In this document: one piece after another, positions 29,445 through 37,074 of the stretch
How positions within the stretch are numbered: position 1 is the first letter of the stretch
Layout of the letters: each line of letters begins with the position of its first letter
Origin: Zobellella maritima
Lineage (GTDB): Bacteria > Pseudomonadota > Gammaproteobacteria > Enterobacterales > Aeromonadaceae
Assembly: GCF_003075035.1 (NCBI RefSeq)
Contig: NZ_QCZE01000001.1
Span: 1,486,602 to 1,550,601 of the forward strand
DNA length: 64,000 bases
Reading direction: 5' to 3'
Notes under the pieces: model-generated
Told to the model about the DNA's origin: nothing
Database searches by the model: none
Seen by the model: the letters and a program-made list of their open reading frames with translations, nothing else
Position numbers and translations under genes: made by a program

Positions 29445-29648
29445 TCAGACAACCTGGATTTGCGAGGCCTGAGGACCCTTGGCACCCTCGGCCGGGGTGT
29501 AGGTGACCTGCTGACCTTCGGCCAGGGTCTTGAAACCACCACCGACGATTTCAGAGAAATGAGCAAACAGATCTTTACCGCCGTCAGCCGGGGTAATAAA
29601 TCCAAAACCTTTCGCTTCGTTGAACCACTTTACGGTACCGTTAGCCAT
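29445..29648 (-). CDS. Cold-shock domain protein, CspA family
   Basis: This 67-residue nucleic-acid chaperone opens with [18 protein letters not shown], including RNP1 (KGFGFI) and RNP2 (DLFAHFS). The start at 29648 is preferred to the upstream ATG at 29702, as the family begins here. Which paralogue (CspA, CspD, CspE, CspG) it is cannot be decided. Confidence 0.95.
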   Translation of the reverse strand: MANGTVKWFNEAKGFGFITPADGGKDLFAHFSEIVGGGFKTLAEGQQVTYTPAEGAKGPQASQIQVV

Positions 29649-29818
29649 TTTAATCTTACCTTTTTCAAATAATGAGCAATGCTCGGGAATACACGATAAC
29701 AATCAAAGAAGGGAAGCTAAGTGACTGAAGTGCCGTAAGGAACCAACAATATACGAGGGCCGCGCTAACTTGGAAATCATGTTGCAGACACCATACGGCA
29801 GCGGCACTGTCTCGTCAA
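29649..29818 (-). promoter_or_regulatory. Promoter and long 5' leader of the cold-shock gene
   Basis: On the minus strand TTGACG (29818-29813), a 17-base spacer and TATGGT (29795-29790) form a good sigma-70 promoter. The implied transcript starts near 29783 and has a leader of about 135 bases. Long leaders are the rule in cspA-type genes and act as thermosensors. Confidence 0.6.
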
Positions 29819-29860
29819 ACAATATCGATAAACGAATACAATAAAATACCAAGAACAGAC

Positions 29861-29889
29861 AAAAGGCCGCCCAAAGCCAGTGGGCAGCC
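29861..29889 (-). terminator. Terminator of the NSS transporter gene
   Basis: On the minus strand GGCTGCCCA, loop CTGGCTT, TGGGCGGCC and TTTT follow the transporter stop by 23 bases. The stem has nine pairs with one wobble. It separates the gene from the csp promoter. Confidence 0.8.
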
Positions 29890-29912
29890 TCATTCACAGC
29901 CGATATTGATAG

Positions 29913-31313
29913 CTATCCAATGACTCCAATGGCGTTGAGGAACATGATGACGATGGCGACCGGGCTGATGTAACGAATGGTGTAATACCAGAGCCGATAA
30001 CCCAGTCCCCGACCCAATTCTTGTTCCGTCGCCCTGCGAGTCATGACCCAGCCGGCAAAGATGGCGATAAAGAGTCCGCCCAGGGGCAGGAACCAGCCGG
30101 ATGTCAGGTAGTCAAGCACCCCGAAGAAGGTCTTGCCGAACAGGGTATGCTGCTCCCAGATATTGAAGGAAAACACGGTTCCCAGGCTCAGTACCCACAT
30201 CACCAGGCCGGACATCAGGCATGCCTTAAAACGGGATACCCGATATTTCTCCGTCATCCAGGCCACCGCCGGCTCGATCAGCGAGATGGCCGAGGTCAGC
30301 GCCGCCACCGACAACATGATAAAGAAAATCATGCCGAACAGGGCGCCGAAAGGCATCTGCCCGAAGGCAATCGGCAGGGTCACAAACAACAGGCCGGGAC
30401 CGGAGCCCGGCTCCAGGCCATTGGCAAAAACCAGGGGGAAGATCACCATGCCCGCCAGCAGGGCCACCAGGGTGTCCAGAATACCGATGGTAATAGCAGT
30501 CTTGGCGATAGACACATGCTGTGGCAGGTAGGAGCCATAGGTCATCATGCCACCGCCGGCGAGGCTCAGGGTAAAGAAGGCATGGCCCAGGGCCACCAGT
30601 ATGCTGGTCCCGGAGAGCTTGCTGAAGTCCGGGTTGAACAGGAAGTTCAGGCCCTGCATAAAGAACCCTGTGGTCATGGCATAGCCCACCAGCACCAGCA
30701 GCAGGACAAACAGACCGGGCATCATGGCGTTCACCGCCTTCTCCAGCCCCTGCTTGACTCCCCGCGCCACCACCCCAAGGGTAATCAGCAACACCAGGGT
30801 TCCCCAGAATATCAAGGCGCCGGGATCGGCCAGCAAGCGGCCGAAATGGGCACCGGCCTGCTCGCCGGAGAGACCATCGAACGCGCCGCGGGCCGAGTCG
30901 AAGATATAGGAAAGGGCCCAGCCGGCCACCACCGTATAAAAACTGAGGATCAGGAAGCCGGACACCACTCCCAGCCATCCCAGCAGCCGCCAGTGGCGGG
31001 AAACCTTGAACTCCCGGGCCAGGTTGGCCATGGAATTAGCCGGGTTTTGCCTTCCTCGGCGACCCAGCATGACTTCCGCCATCAACAAGGGCAGCCCGAT
31101 CACCAGGATACAGGCCAGATAGATCAGCACGAAGGCGCCGCCACCATGCACCCCGGTCACATAGGGAAATTTCCAGATATTGCCCAGGCCGACGGCGGAT
31201 CCCGTTGCGGCCAGGATGAAAGTCAGGCGGCTGGACCATTGCAGTTGAGCCGGACGTCCCCCGCTTGCTTCGACCACAGTGTTGCCATTGTCCGCCAATC
31301 CCGTGTTTTCCAT
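29913..31313 (-). CDS. Sodium-dependent transporter of the neurotransmitter:sodium symporter (NSS) family
   Basis: This 466-residue inner-membrane protein has about eleven membrane helices. The NSS signature is at the first helix (ATGSAVGLGNIWKFPYV) and the GSYLPQHVSIAKTA block is also typical. NSS members such as LeuT or TnaT bring in amino acids with sodium. It lies 154 bases downstream of kynU on the same strand, so tryptophan or kynurenine import is a fair guess, but the substrate cannot be read from the sequence. The start MENTGLADNGN has a GGAG Shine-Dalgarno. Confidence 0.93.
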   Translation of the reverse strand: MENTGLADNGNTVVEASGGRPAQLQWSSRLTFILAATGSAVGLGNIWKFPYVTGVHGGGAFVLIYLACILVIGLPLLMAEVMLGRRGRQNPANSMANLAREFKVSRHWRLLGWLGVVSGFLILSFYTVVAGWALSYIFDSARGAFDGLSGEQAGAHFGRLLADPGALIFWGTLVLLITLGVVARGVKQGLEKAVNAMMPGLFVLLLVLVGYAMTTGFFMQGLNFLFNPDFSKLSGTSILVALGHAFFTLSLAGGGMMTYGSYLPQHVSIAKTAITIGILDTLVALLAGMVIFPLVFANGLEPGSGPGLLFVTLPIAFGQMPFGALFGMIFFIMLSVAALTSAISLIEPAVAWMTEKYRVSRFKACLMSGLVMWVLSLGTVFSFNIWEQHTLFGKTFFGVLDYLTSGWFLPLGGLFIAIFAGWVMTRRATEQELGRGLGYRLWYYTIRYISPVAIVIMFLNAIGVIG

Positions 31314-31467
31314 AACCTAGACTCCTGATAATAATCAAAATAAGGGGAGAACTCCTGCCTCCCCATAAACGACCCCTGTTACACAATCAGCGCGGAGCGG
31401 CTGAGCCAGCCCTCGACAGCAAACGCCCAGAGGATCATCGAACTTTACTGTCTTGGCCGTACCCCGC

Positions 31468-32709
31468 TCAGGTCACCGCCGTCCGCTTCTGAAACTCGGG
31501 TTTGTCCCACTCTCTCATGGCCATGATCTCCGTCAGCGCCTGTACCAAGTCCCACAAATCCACATACCGGGTATAAAGCGGGGTAAAGCCGAAGCGCAGT
31601 ATGTCCGGCGCCCGGAAGTCACCGATGATATTGCGGGCGATCAATGCCTGCATGATGGCGAAGCCCTGTTCATGCGCCAGAGACACCTGGCTGCCACGCA
31701 GGTTCGCATCCCGCGGCGACACCAGGGTAAAACCGTAACCGGCGCAATGCTGCTCCACCAATTCGATGAAGATGTCACCCAACTGCCGGGACTTTGAGCG
31801 GATTGCATCCATATCGGCCGAGGCCATGATATCCACCCCCACATCCAGGATGCTGGTCGCCAGCACTCCGGTGGTGCCGCACAGGCCACGCTTGATACCG
31901 TCCGCCGGCTCATAGATATCGCTCATGGCAAAGGGGTTGGCATGCCCGAACCAGCCGCTCAGGGGCTGGCGGAGCTCGGCCTGGTGCCGTTTGGCCACAA
32001 ACAGGAAACCCGGTGCCCCCGGGCCGCCGTTGAGGTACTTATAACCACACCCCACGGCGAAGTCGGCCTGCACCCGGTTCAGCTCAACCGGTACCGCCCC
32101 CGCGCTGTGGCTAAGATCCCACAGCATCAGGGCCCCCACCTCATGGGCCCGGGCCGTCAGCGCCGCCATGTCGAACAGCTGGCCTGATTTGTAATGGACA
32201 TGGGTCAATACCACCAGGGCGGTGTCTTCGTCGATGATTTCTTCCAGCCGTTCACGGGGTGCCGTTTCCAGCCGGACCTCCCCCTCCAGGAAACCTTCCA
32301 GCCCCTGCAAGATATAGAGATCGGTAGGGAAATTACCCGGCTCCGAGACTATCTTGCGCCGCCCCGGGCGCATGCGCACCGCCGCCGACGCCAGTTTGAA
32401 CAGGTTGACGGAGGTGGAGTCGGCCACCACCACTTCTCCGGCGTCGGCCCCGATCAGGGTGGCGATTTTGTCACCGACCCGCTCAGGCAGGGAAATCCAG
32501 TCATGGGTGTTCCAGCTACGGATCAGGCCCCTGCCCCACTCCTGCTCCACCACCTCGGCGGCCCTGTGCTTGGCGGCCTTGGGCAGGACCCCCAGAGAAT
32601 TGCCGTTGAGGTAGACAAGCCCGGCTTCCAACTCAAACTGCTCCCTGAACGGTGCCAAGGCATCATCCTGATCCAGCCGGGCCAGGGAATCACGGGTCAA
32701 TTGGGTCAT
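31468..32709 (-). CDS. kynU: Kynureninase
   Basis: KynU is a PLP enzyme that splits kynurenine to anthranilate and alanine. Its 413 residues carry the PLP-lysine motif GCGYKYLNGGPGAPGF and the N-terminal YLNGNSLGVLPKA. It overlaps kynB by four bases (ATGA-type), showing coupling. It is the last enzyme of the kynA-kynB-kynU operon here, which converts tryptophan to anthranilate. Confidence 0.96.
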   Translation of the reverse strand: MTQLTRDSLARLDQDDALAPFREQFELEAGLVYLNGNSLGVLPKAAKHRAAEVVEQEWGRGLIRSWNTHDWISLPERVGDKIATLIGADAGEVVVADSTSVNLFKLASAAVRMRPGRRKIVSEPGNFPTDLYILQGLEGFLEGEVRLETAPRERLEEIIDEDTALVVLTHVHYKSGQLFDMAALTARAHEVGALMLWDLSHSAGAVPVELNRVQADFAVGCGYKYLNGGPGAPGFLFVAKRHQAELRQPLSGWFGHANPFAMSDIYEPADGIKRGLCGTTGVLATSILDVGVDIMASADMDAIRSKSRQLGDIFIELVEQHCAGYGFTLVSPRDANLRGSQVSLAHEQGFAIMQALIARNIIGDFRAPDILRFGFTPLYTRYVDLWDLVQALTEIMAMREWDKPEFQKRTAVT

Positions 32710-33338
32710 TGTTCAATACTCCTGAGTAATGCGCGCACAGGGGACGCATCCAGCTGTGCCAATTTCAATGGTGGGGCGATCAGCTCGTAGTGCCCCGCGG
32801 CTACCTGGTCAAATACCAGACCTTCCAGAATGGCCATGCCATGGCGGCGTACCATCTGGTGGGCGGCCAGGGTTTTTGAGTCCTGGGGATCCAGGGAGGG
32901 ACTGTCGATGCCGATCAGCATGGCGCCCCGCTCCGCCAGCAGGGCCACCGTGTCGGCCGCCACAGCGGTAAAATCTGACCGCCACTGGTTATGGGGGAAC
33001 TCTTGGTAAGTTTTCAGCAATACCCGCTCAACCCGCGCCGGCAGGAAGGGGGCAACATGGGCGGGGCACACCAGGCCATCGGCCTGGGTCACATCGATCA
33101 GCACACAGGGACCTATGTAGGGATCCAGCCCCACCTCGGCGATGGACAGACCCTCGGCATCATAGTGACGGGGGGCGTCCGCGTGGCTGCCGGTGTGGGT
33201 CGACAGCCGGAAGCGGGCCACGTTAACCGGACAGCCATTTTCCAGCACCCAGTTGGGCTCGGACTGGTATTCGGTATCACCGGGCCACACCGGAATACCG
33301 GGTCTGAGGGTCTGTGAGATATCCCAGATCTTGCTCAT
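32706..33338 (-). CDS. kynB: Kynurenine formamidase
   Basis: This 210-residue zinc cyclase-family amidohydrolase removes the formyl group of N-formylkynurenine. The metal site is visible in LSTHTGSHADAPRHY; the family motif LIGIDSPSLDPQDSK and the C-terminal LIAPPLKLAQLDASPV are intact. It sits 9 bases after kynA and overlaps kynU. Confidence 0.96.
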   Translation of the reverse strand: MSKIWDISQTLRPGIPVWPGDTEYQSEPNWVLENGCPVNVARFRLSTHTGSHADAPRHYDAEGLSIAEVGLDPYIGPCVLIDVTQADGLVCPAHVAPFLPARVERVLLKTYQEFPHNQWRSDFTAVAADTVALLAERGAMLIGIDSPSLDPQDSKTLAAHQMVRRHGMAILEGLVFDQVAAGHYELIAPPLKLAQLDASPVRALLRSIEQ

Positions 33339-33347
33339 TATCGTCTC

Positions 33348-34220
33348 CTAGATGGCAGTCCTGACCGACCAGAGCTCGGGGAAAAACTGCAGGTCCAGGG
33401 CCTTGACCAGGTAGGAGACGCCGCCGGTGCCGCCAGTGCCCTTCTTGTAGCCGATGATGCGTTCAACCGTCTTCATATGACTGAAACGCCATTTCTGGAA
33501 GTTATATTCCATGTCGACCAGCTTCTCCGCCAGCTCGTAGAGATCCCAGTGTTCATCCGTCTGCTGGTAAACCCGGGACCAGGCCTGCTCCACCTCGGCA
33601 CAGGCCTGGTAGGGCTGGGACCAGTCCCGCGCCAGGCAATGATCGGGAATGTCGAAACCGCGTCGCTTGAGCAGCTGCAGGCTAATGTCGTAGATACTCG
33701 GGGCGTGCAGCACCCGGGTCAGATGCTGATAATGCTTGGGATGGGCCCGGTGCGCTTCCACCATCTTGGGGTTCTTGTTGCCGAGCAGAAACTCCAGCTC
33801 CCGATACTGGAAGGACTGGAACCCGGAACTCTGGCCCAGGGTGTCACGGAAGCTGGCGTAATCCGCCGGGGTCATGGTCACCAACACTTCCCAGGCCTTG
33901 ATCAACTGCTCCTGGATACGGGCAATGCGCGACAGCATCTTGAAGGCGGGCGCAAGATTGTCCTGTTCTATATGTCGGGCGGCGGCGTAGGCTTCGTGCA
34001 GACACAGCTTCATCCATAATTCCGACACCTGATGGATCACGATAAACAGCATCTCGTCGTGCTGGGTTGATCTGGGATGCTGACAATCCAGTATCCGCTC
34101 CAAAGCCAGATACTGGCCGTAGCTCATGTCCTGTTCCCAGTGCACGCCTTCGCCTTCCAGATCCACCATGCTGCCGGTTGCTTTATCCGAACCACGATTA
34201 ACCATAGTTAAACACCTCAT
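33348..34220 (-). CDS. kynA: Tryptophan 2,3-dioxygenase
   Basis: KynA is a heme dioxygenase that opens the indole ring of tryptophan to N-formylkynurenine. The 290 residues include the N-terminal YGQYLALERILDCQHPRS (with the active-site histidine region), LFIVIHQVSELWMKL and the C-terminal GTGGTGGVSYLVKALDL. It is the first gene of the kyn operon. Its promoter shares an AT-rich 88-bp gap with a divergent LysR regulator. Confidence 0.97.
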   Translation of the reverse strand: MRCLTMVNRGSDKATGSMVDLEGEGVHWEQDMSYGQYLALERILDCQHPRSTQHDEMLFIVIHQVSELWMKLCLHEAYAAARHIEQDNLAPAFKMLSRIARIQEQLIKAWEVLVTMTPADYASFRDTLGQSSGFQSFQYRELEFLLGNKNPKMVEAHRAHPKHYQHLTRVLHAPSIYDISLQLLKRRGFDIPDHCLARDWSQPYQACAEVEQAWSRVYQQTDEHWDLYELAEKLVDMEYNFQKWRFSHMKTVERIIGYKKGTGGTGGVSYLVKALDLQFFPELWSVRTAI

Positions 34221-34267
34221 TAACCCTTAAGTTTCATACGAGTTTACTTCGGAGATATATCTCTGTA

Positions 34268-34299
34268 AATTTCATTAAAATTAAGTTTTTGATGAAATT
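34268..34299. promoter_or_regulatory. Candidate LysR operator between kynA and its regulator
   Basis: AATTTCAT (34268-34275) and ATGAAATT (34292-34299) form an 8-bp inverted repeat with a 16-base spacer in the divergent gap. This fits a recognition site for the adjacent LysR protein. An additional GTTAA...TTAAC pair lies at about 34206-34222 near the kynA start. Confidence 0.5.
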
Positions 34300-34308
34300 A
34301 ATTCATAC

Positions 34309-35220
34309 ATGAATACCCGAATAAGCACTCGTCATATGCAAATGATGGTCGCCATCGCCGATGCGGGCAGCGTCGCCGAGGCGGCACAAACGCTCGGCCT
34401 GACCCAGTCGGCCCTGAGCCACAGGATCAAGGAAGCAGAGCGGCTGCTGAACACGGAGCTGTTCTACCGTAAGCATAAGAAACTGGCGCCGACCAGTGCC
34501 GGGAAACGGCTGTTGTATTCTTCTCGGCTGGTACTGGGGGAAATAGAGCGGGCCGAACAGGACATCAACAAGCTGTCGGTCGGCATCGAGCATGTGGTGC
34601 GCCTGGGCAATGAATCCTACGGCGGCTATCACTGGCTGCCCGCCTGCCTGACCGCTTTCAACCGGGACTACCCCACCATCAGTGTGGAGATCATCCCCGA
34701 CGTCTCCCTGGACCCCTATACGGCCCTGCGCAGTGGTCGCATCGATGTGGCGCTGGTTTCCGGCGGCCATACTCCCGAAGGCTTTGCACATCGCCTGCTG
34801 TTTCGTGACGAGATGCGGCTGGTGATGCCCGAAGGCCATGCCCTGGCCGGCAAACCCTGGGTCGAAGCCGCAGAGGTCGCGGCCGGCACCTATGTGACCT
34901 ACCACACCACCCCCGGCAAGGGCCGGGAATACGAGCAACTATTCAGCCGCTACCGGATGCTGCCGGTAAGGGTATTGCGGGCCGGGGTCACGGAAGCGGT
35001 GATTGCGCTGGTACGCGAGGGGTTCGGGCTGACCATAATGCCGAGCTGGACCCTGCAGCCCTACCTGGAGCAAGGAGGACTGACCACGGCCCGGGTTACC
35101 GAGCAAGGACTCTATATCGACTGGCACTTGCTGACCCGCAAGGATGAACCGGCGGACTCCCCCACCGGCAGGTTCACGGACTGCCTGGCCGGCCTCTATC
35201 GGCAGCCCGGCCAGCCATAA
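34309..35220 (+). CDS. LysR-family transcriptional regulator of the kyn operon (putative)
   Basis: This 303-residue regulator has an N-terminal winged HTH (MQMMVAIADAGSVAEAAQTLGLTQSALSHRIKEAERLL) and a C-terminal effector-binding domain of periplasmic-binding fold (from about 90). It is divergent from kynA across 88 bp, so control of the kyn operon is the natural inference. In Pseudomonas and Burkholderia kyn genes are controlled by the Lrp-type KynR, so a LysR partner would be a different solution. The inducer is unknown. Confidence 0.88.
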   Translation: MNTRISTRHMQMMVAIADAGSVAEAAQTLGLTQSALSHRIKEAERLLNTELFYRKHKKLAPTSAGKRLLYSSRLVLGEIERAEQDINKLSVGIEHVVRLGNESYGGYHWLPACLTAFNRDYPTISVEIIPDVSLDPYTALRSGRIDVALVSGGHTPEGFAHRLLFRDEMRLVMPEGHALAGKPWVEAAEVAAGTYVTYHTTPGKGREYEQLFSRYRMLPVRVLRAGVTEAVIALVREGFGLTIMPSWTLQPYLEQGGLTTARVTEQGLYIDWHLLTRKDEPADSPTGRFTDCLAGLYRQPGQP

Positions 35221-35226
35221 AATAAA

Positions 35227-35255
35227 CCGGCAGCCGCACGTTGAGCGGCTGCCGG
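35227..35255 (+). terminator. Hairpin at the 3' end of the LysR gene
   Basis: CCGGCAGCCGC, loop ACGTTGA, GCGGCTGCCGG is a perfect 11-bp stem seven bases past the stop. There is no U-tract, so it may stop transcription weakly or protect the mRNA end. Confidence 0.5.
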
Positions 35256-35277
35256 AAAGCATCATGATGTGCCGGAA

Positions 35278-35574
35278 CTAAATAACTGATACAAATACCG
35301 CCACATGTTAGACAGAAGTCAGGATTCGATAAGCAGACCCTCCGCGCCAGGGCCGGAAAATGTTCCCTTCCATTCCGGCATTCCCGCCATCCATGGCGGT
35401 CAGGTGGCGTGGCGGAGCCCCCAAGGAGCGAGCTTGCTCGCTGGCACGAGCGGTTTCAACCCAACCGAACATCCAGTGACGGTTCGCAGCGGGTTGAAGC
35501 ATCGCGTGTCATGCCTTTATGGCGAGTCTGCATTCGATCCTGATTTCTGTAGCACAATTAGGAACAGTTATTTA
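35278..35574. repeat. MITE-like element, copy 1 (297 bp)
   Basis: The ends are inverted repeats: CTAAATAACTG at the left and CAGTTATTTAG at the right (11 of 11), with a second matched block further in (ACAGAAGTCAGGAT left, ATCCTGATTTCTGT right). No coding frame inside is convincing. The right end includes the stop codon of the adjacent outer-membrane channel gene. Ends match elements near 46313-46384 and 59162-59293. Inside, 35342-35426 shares a core with the element at 53443-53660, including the hairpin centre at 35384-35399. No gene lies in the stretch 35221-35571 apart from this. Confidence 0.75.
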
Positions 35575-36480
35575 GAGCGGGATCACCGCCTTTACCCAGA
35601 AAGCACTGCCCTCGGGGCGGTTTTCCACGGCAAACTCGTGCTGATACTTCAGATTCACGGAACCCCCCTTGCCGCTGTCATATTTCACCGAGGGCCCAAT
35701 GGCAAATGCCTGTCCCCTGTTGTTGGCAATGGTGATGCCATGACGCTCATCGTCGGTAAGCTGCTTGTAACCGTAGCCCCCGATCCCGGCTATCCAGTTC
35801 GGGGTCAGGCTGTAGCCCAGCGCATAGTCAAAATGAAACTCCTGTCCCGATCGGTAGTCGGTATCCGGATTGTCGAAGTTATAGTCGTACATCAGCTTGA
35901 TGTCTGCATTGACTCCATGCGGATCCAGGTAGCTGGCCGCATACACCGGCTGCACTGTCCAGTAGTTGCGGCCGATATTGGCCAGGTCGTTGGGATGGTA
36001 GCGACCGGTGGGAGCAAAAACGTCGATGGAGAAGGCGGTATGCAGTTTGGTGCTGTGATGATAGGCCACCCCCAGGGTAAGATCGATATCACCCAATCCC
36101 CGCTTGCGCTGGTTCGTGCCGTTAACGGTCACATCCAGGTCCACCAGCGGCAGCAACAGGGCGCTGAACAGCTGGCCTCCCAACAGCTGCTGTTCGGTAA
36201 CCCATAGCAGCCTGGGGGCAATGACGTTAGCCTGCAGCTTGAAGTCTACCGGCAAGGCATCGCCATTCGCGTCATTGAGCCGATCGGCCGAGTAACGACT
36301 GGCATAGAGCAACGGATAAACACCCGCCGGCGGTAATGCGCCCATGCCGAAGTTTTCCGCGCCCATGGGATAGATGGATCCGCCACCTTCGGTCGCCGCA
36401 ACCCCCGCTGAAAGGGTCAGGGCAGCCGTCAGGGCCATGCCCGATAGCAGGTTGGATTGATGCGTTGGTCGGTTATTCAT
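35572..36480 (-). CDS. Outer-membrane channel of the SphA / phenol-degradation MetA family
   Basis: This 302-residue beta-barrel protein has a long signal peptide (cleavage likely after GVAATE) and the family pattern GAENFGMGALPPAGVYPL...YHHSTKLHTAFSIDVFAPTGRY. Such proteins occur in aromatic-degradation operons and are thought to pass hydrophobic substrates. It lies 53 bases after the flavin reductase gene on the same strand, so it is likely the outer-membrane port of the indole cluster. Its stop codon falls inside the end of a MITE-like repeat, so the original C-terminus may have been altered slightly. Confidence 0.87.
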   Translation of the reverse strand: MNNRPTHQSNLLSGMALTAALTLSAGVAATEGGGSIYPMGAENFGMGALPPAGVYPLLYASRYSADRLNDANGDALPVDFKLQANVIAPRLLWVTEQQLLGGQLFSALLLPLVDLDVTVNGTNQRKRGLGDIDLTLGVAYHHSTKLHTAFSIDVFAPTGRYHPNDLANIGRNYWTVQPVYAASYLDPHGVNADIKLMYDYNFDNPDTDYRSGQEFHFDYALGYSLTPNWIAGIGGYGYKQLTDDERHGITIANNRGQAFAIGPSVKYDSGKGGSVNLKYQHEFAVENRPEGSAFWVKAVIPL

Positions 36481-36506
36481 CTGAGGTTCCTTGTTCAGTT
36501 ATGAAT

Positions 36507-36523
36507 GGCCGGCGGCGCCGGCC
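36507..36523 (-). promoter_or_regulatory. Intercistronic GC hairpin
   Basis: GGCCGGC, GGC, GCCGGCC is a perfect 7-bp hairpin between the flavin reductase gene and the channel gene. It may tune the relative level of the two products by partial termination or mRNA protection. Confidence 0.45.
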
Positions 36524-36533
36524 GGTGAGCAGG

Positions 36534-37073
36534 TCAGGACGCGGCGGCGTTCAGTGTGCCAAAGCGGCCCTTGAAGAACAGCATGGGCTCTCCTTCATCC
36601 GTACTGAAATCCTTGACACGTCCCACAATCAGCAGGTGATCACCCAGTCGCCGGGTAAACTCTACCCGACACTCGAATCGAGCCAGGGTATCCGCCAGCA
36701 AGGGCACATCCTGTTGATTGAGCCGATAGTCGATGCCCGCAAACTTGTTGTCGCGGGCGCTGGCAAACTGCATCGCCACCGCTTCCTGTCCCTGACCAAG
36801 CACGTTGACGGCAAACGGCTTGCCTTCCACAAACGAGGCCAGGTTGGGCGAACTCAATGCCAGGCTCCAGAGTATCAAAGGCGGATCCAGGGACAGGGAC
36901 GAAAAGGAGTTGGCGGTGATGCCCACCATGGCACTGCCCTCGCCGGGGGCGGTCACCACGGTGACGCCGGTGGCAAAGTGGCCCATGGCATTGCGTAATG
37001 CCCTGGTGTCCACAGGGGGAGCAAGCTCGGTCACCGGCTCCGCCTGCCTGAGTGCGGTTGTTGCTGAGCTCAT
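36534..37073 (-). CDS. iifD: Flavin reductase of a two-component monooxygenase (IifD/StyB type)
   Basis: This 179-residue NAD(P)H:flavin oxidoreductase supplies reduced FAD to the monooxygenase encoded just before it. It has the flavin reductase-like fold with RNAMGHFATGVTVVTAPG, GITANSFSSLSLDPPLI and GDHLLIVGRV. It begins one base after the stop of the monooxygenase gene, so the two are coupled. The order matches iifC-iifD of the Acinetobacter indole cluster. Name assignment is by neighbourhood. Confidence 0.85.
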   Translation of the reverse strand: MSSATTALRQAEPVTELAPPVDTRALRNAMGHFATGVTVVTAPGEGSAMVGITANSFSSLSLDPPLILWSLALSSPNLASFVEGKPFAVNVLGQGQEAVAMQFASARDNKFAGIDYRLNQQDVPLLADTLARFECRVEFTRRLGDHLLIVGRVKDFSTDEGEPMLFFKGRFGTLNAAAS

Positions 37074-37074
37074 C

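Noticed and set aside
29703-29897. 64-codon frame upstream of the cold-shock gene
   Set aside because: It covers the csp promoter and leader and the upstream terminator, so it is better explained as non-coding.
35305-36207. 300-codon frame over the MITE and the channel gene
   Set aside because: It crosses the repeat and runs antisense to the signal-peptide-bearing channel protein.
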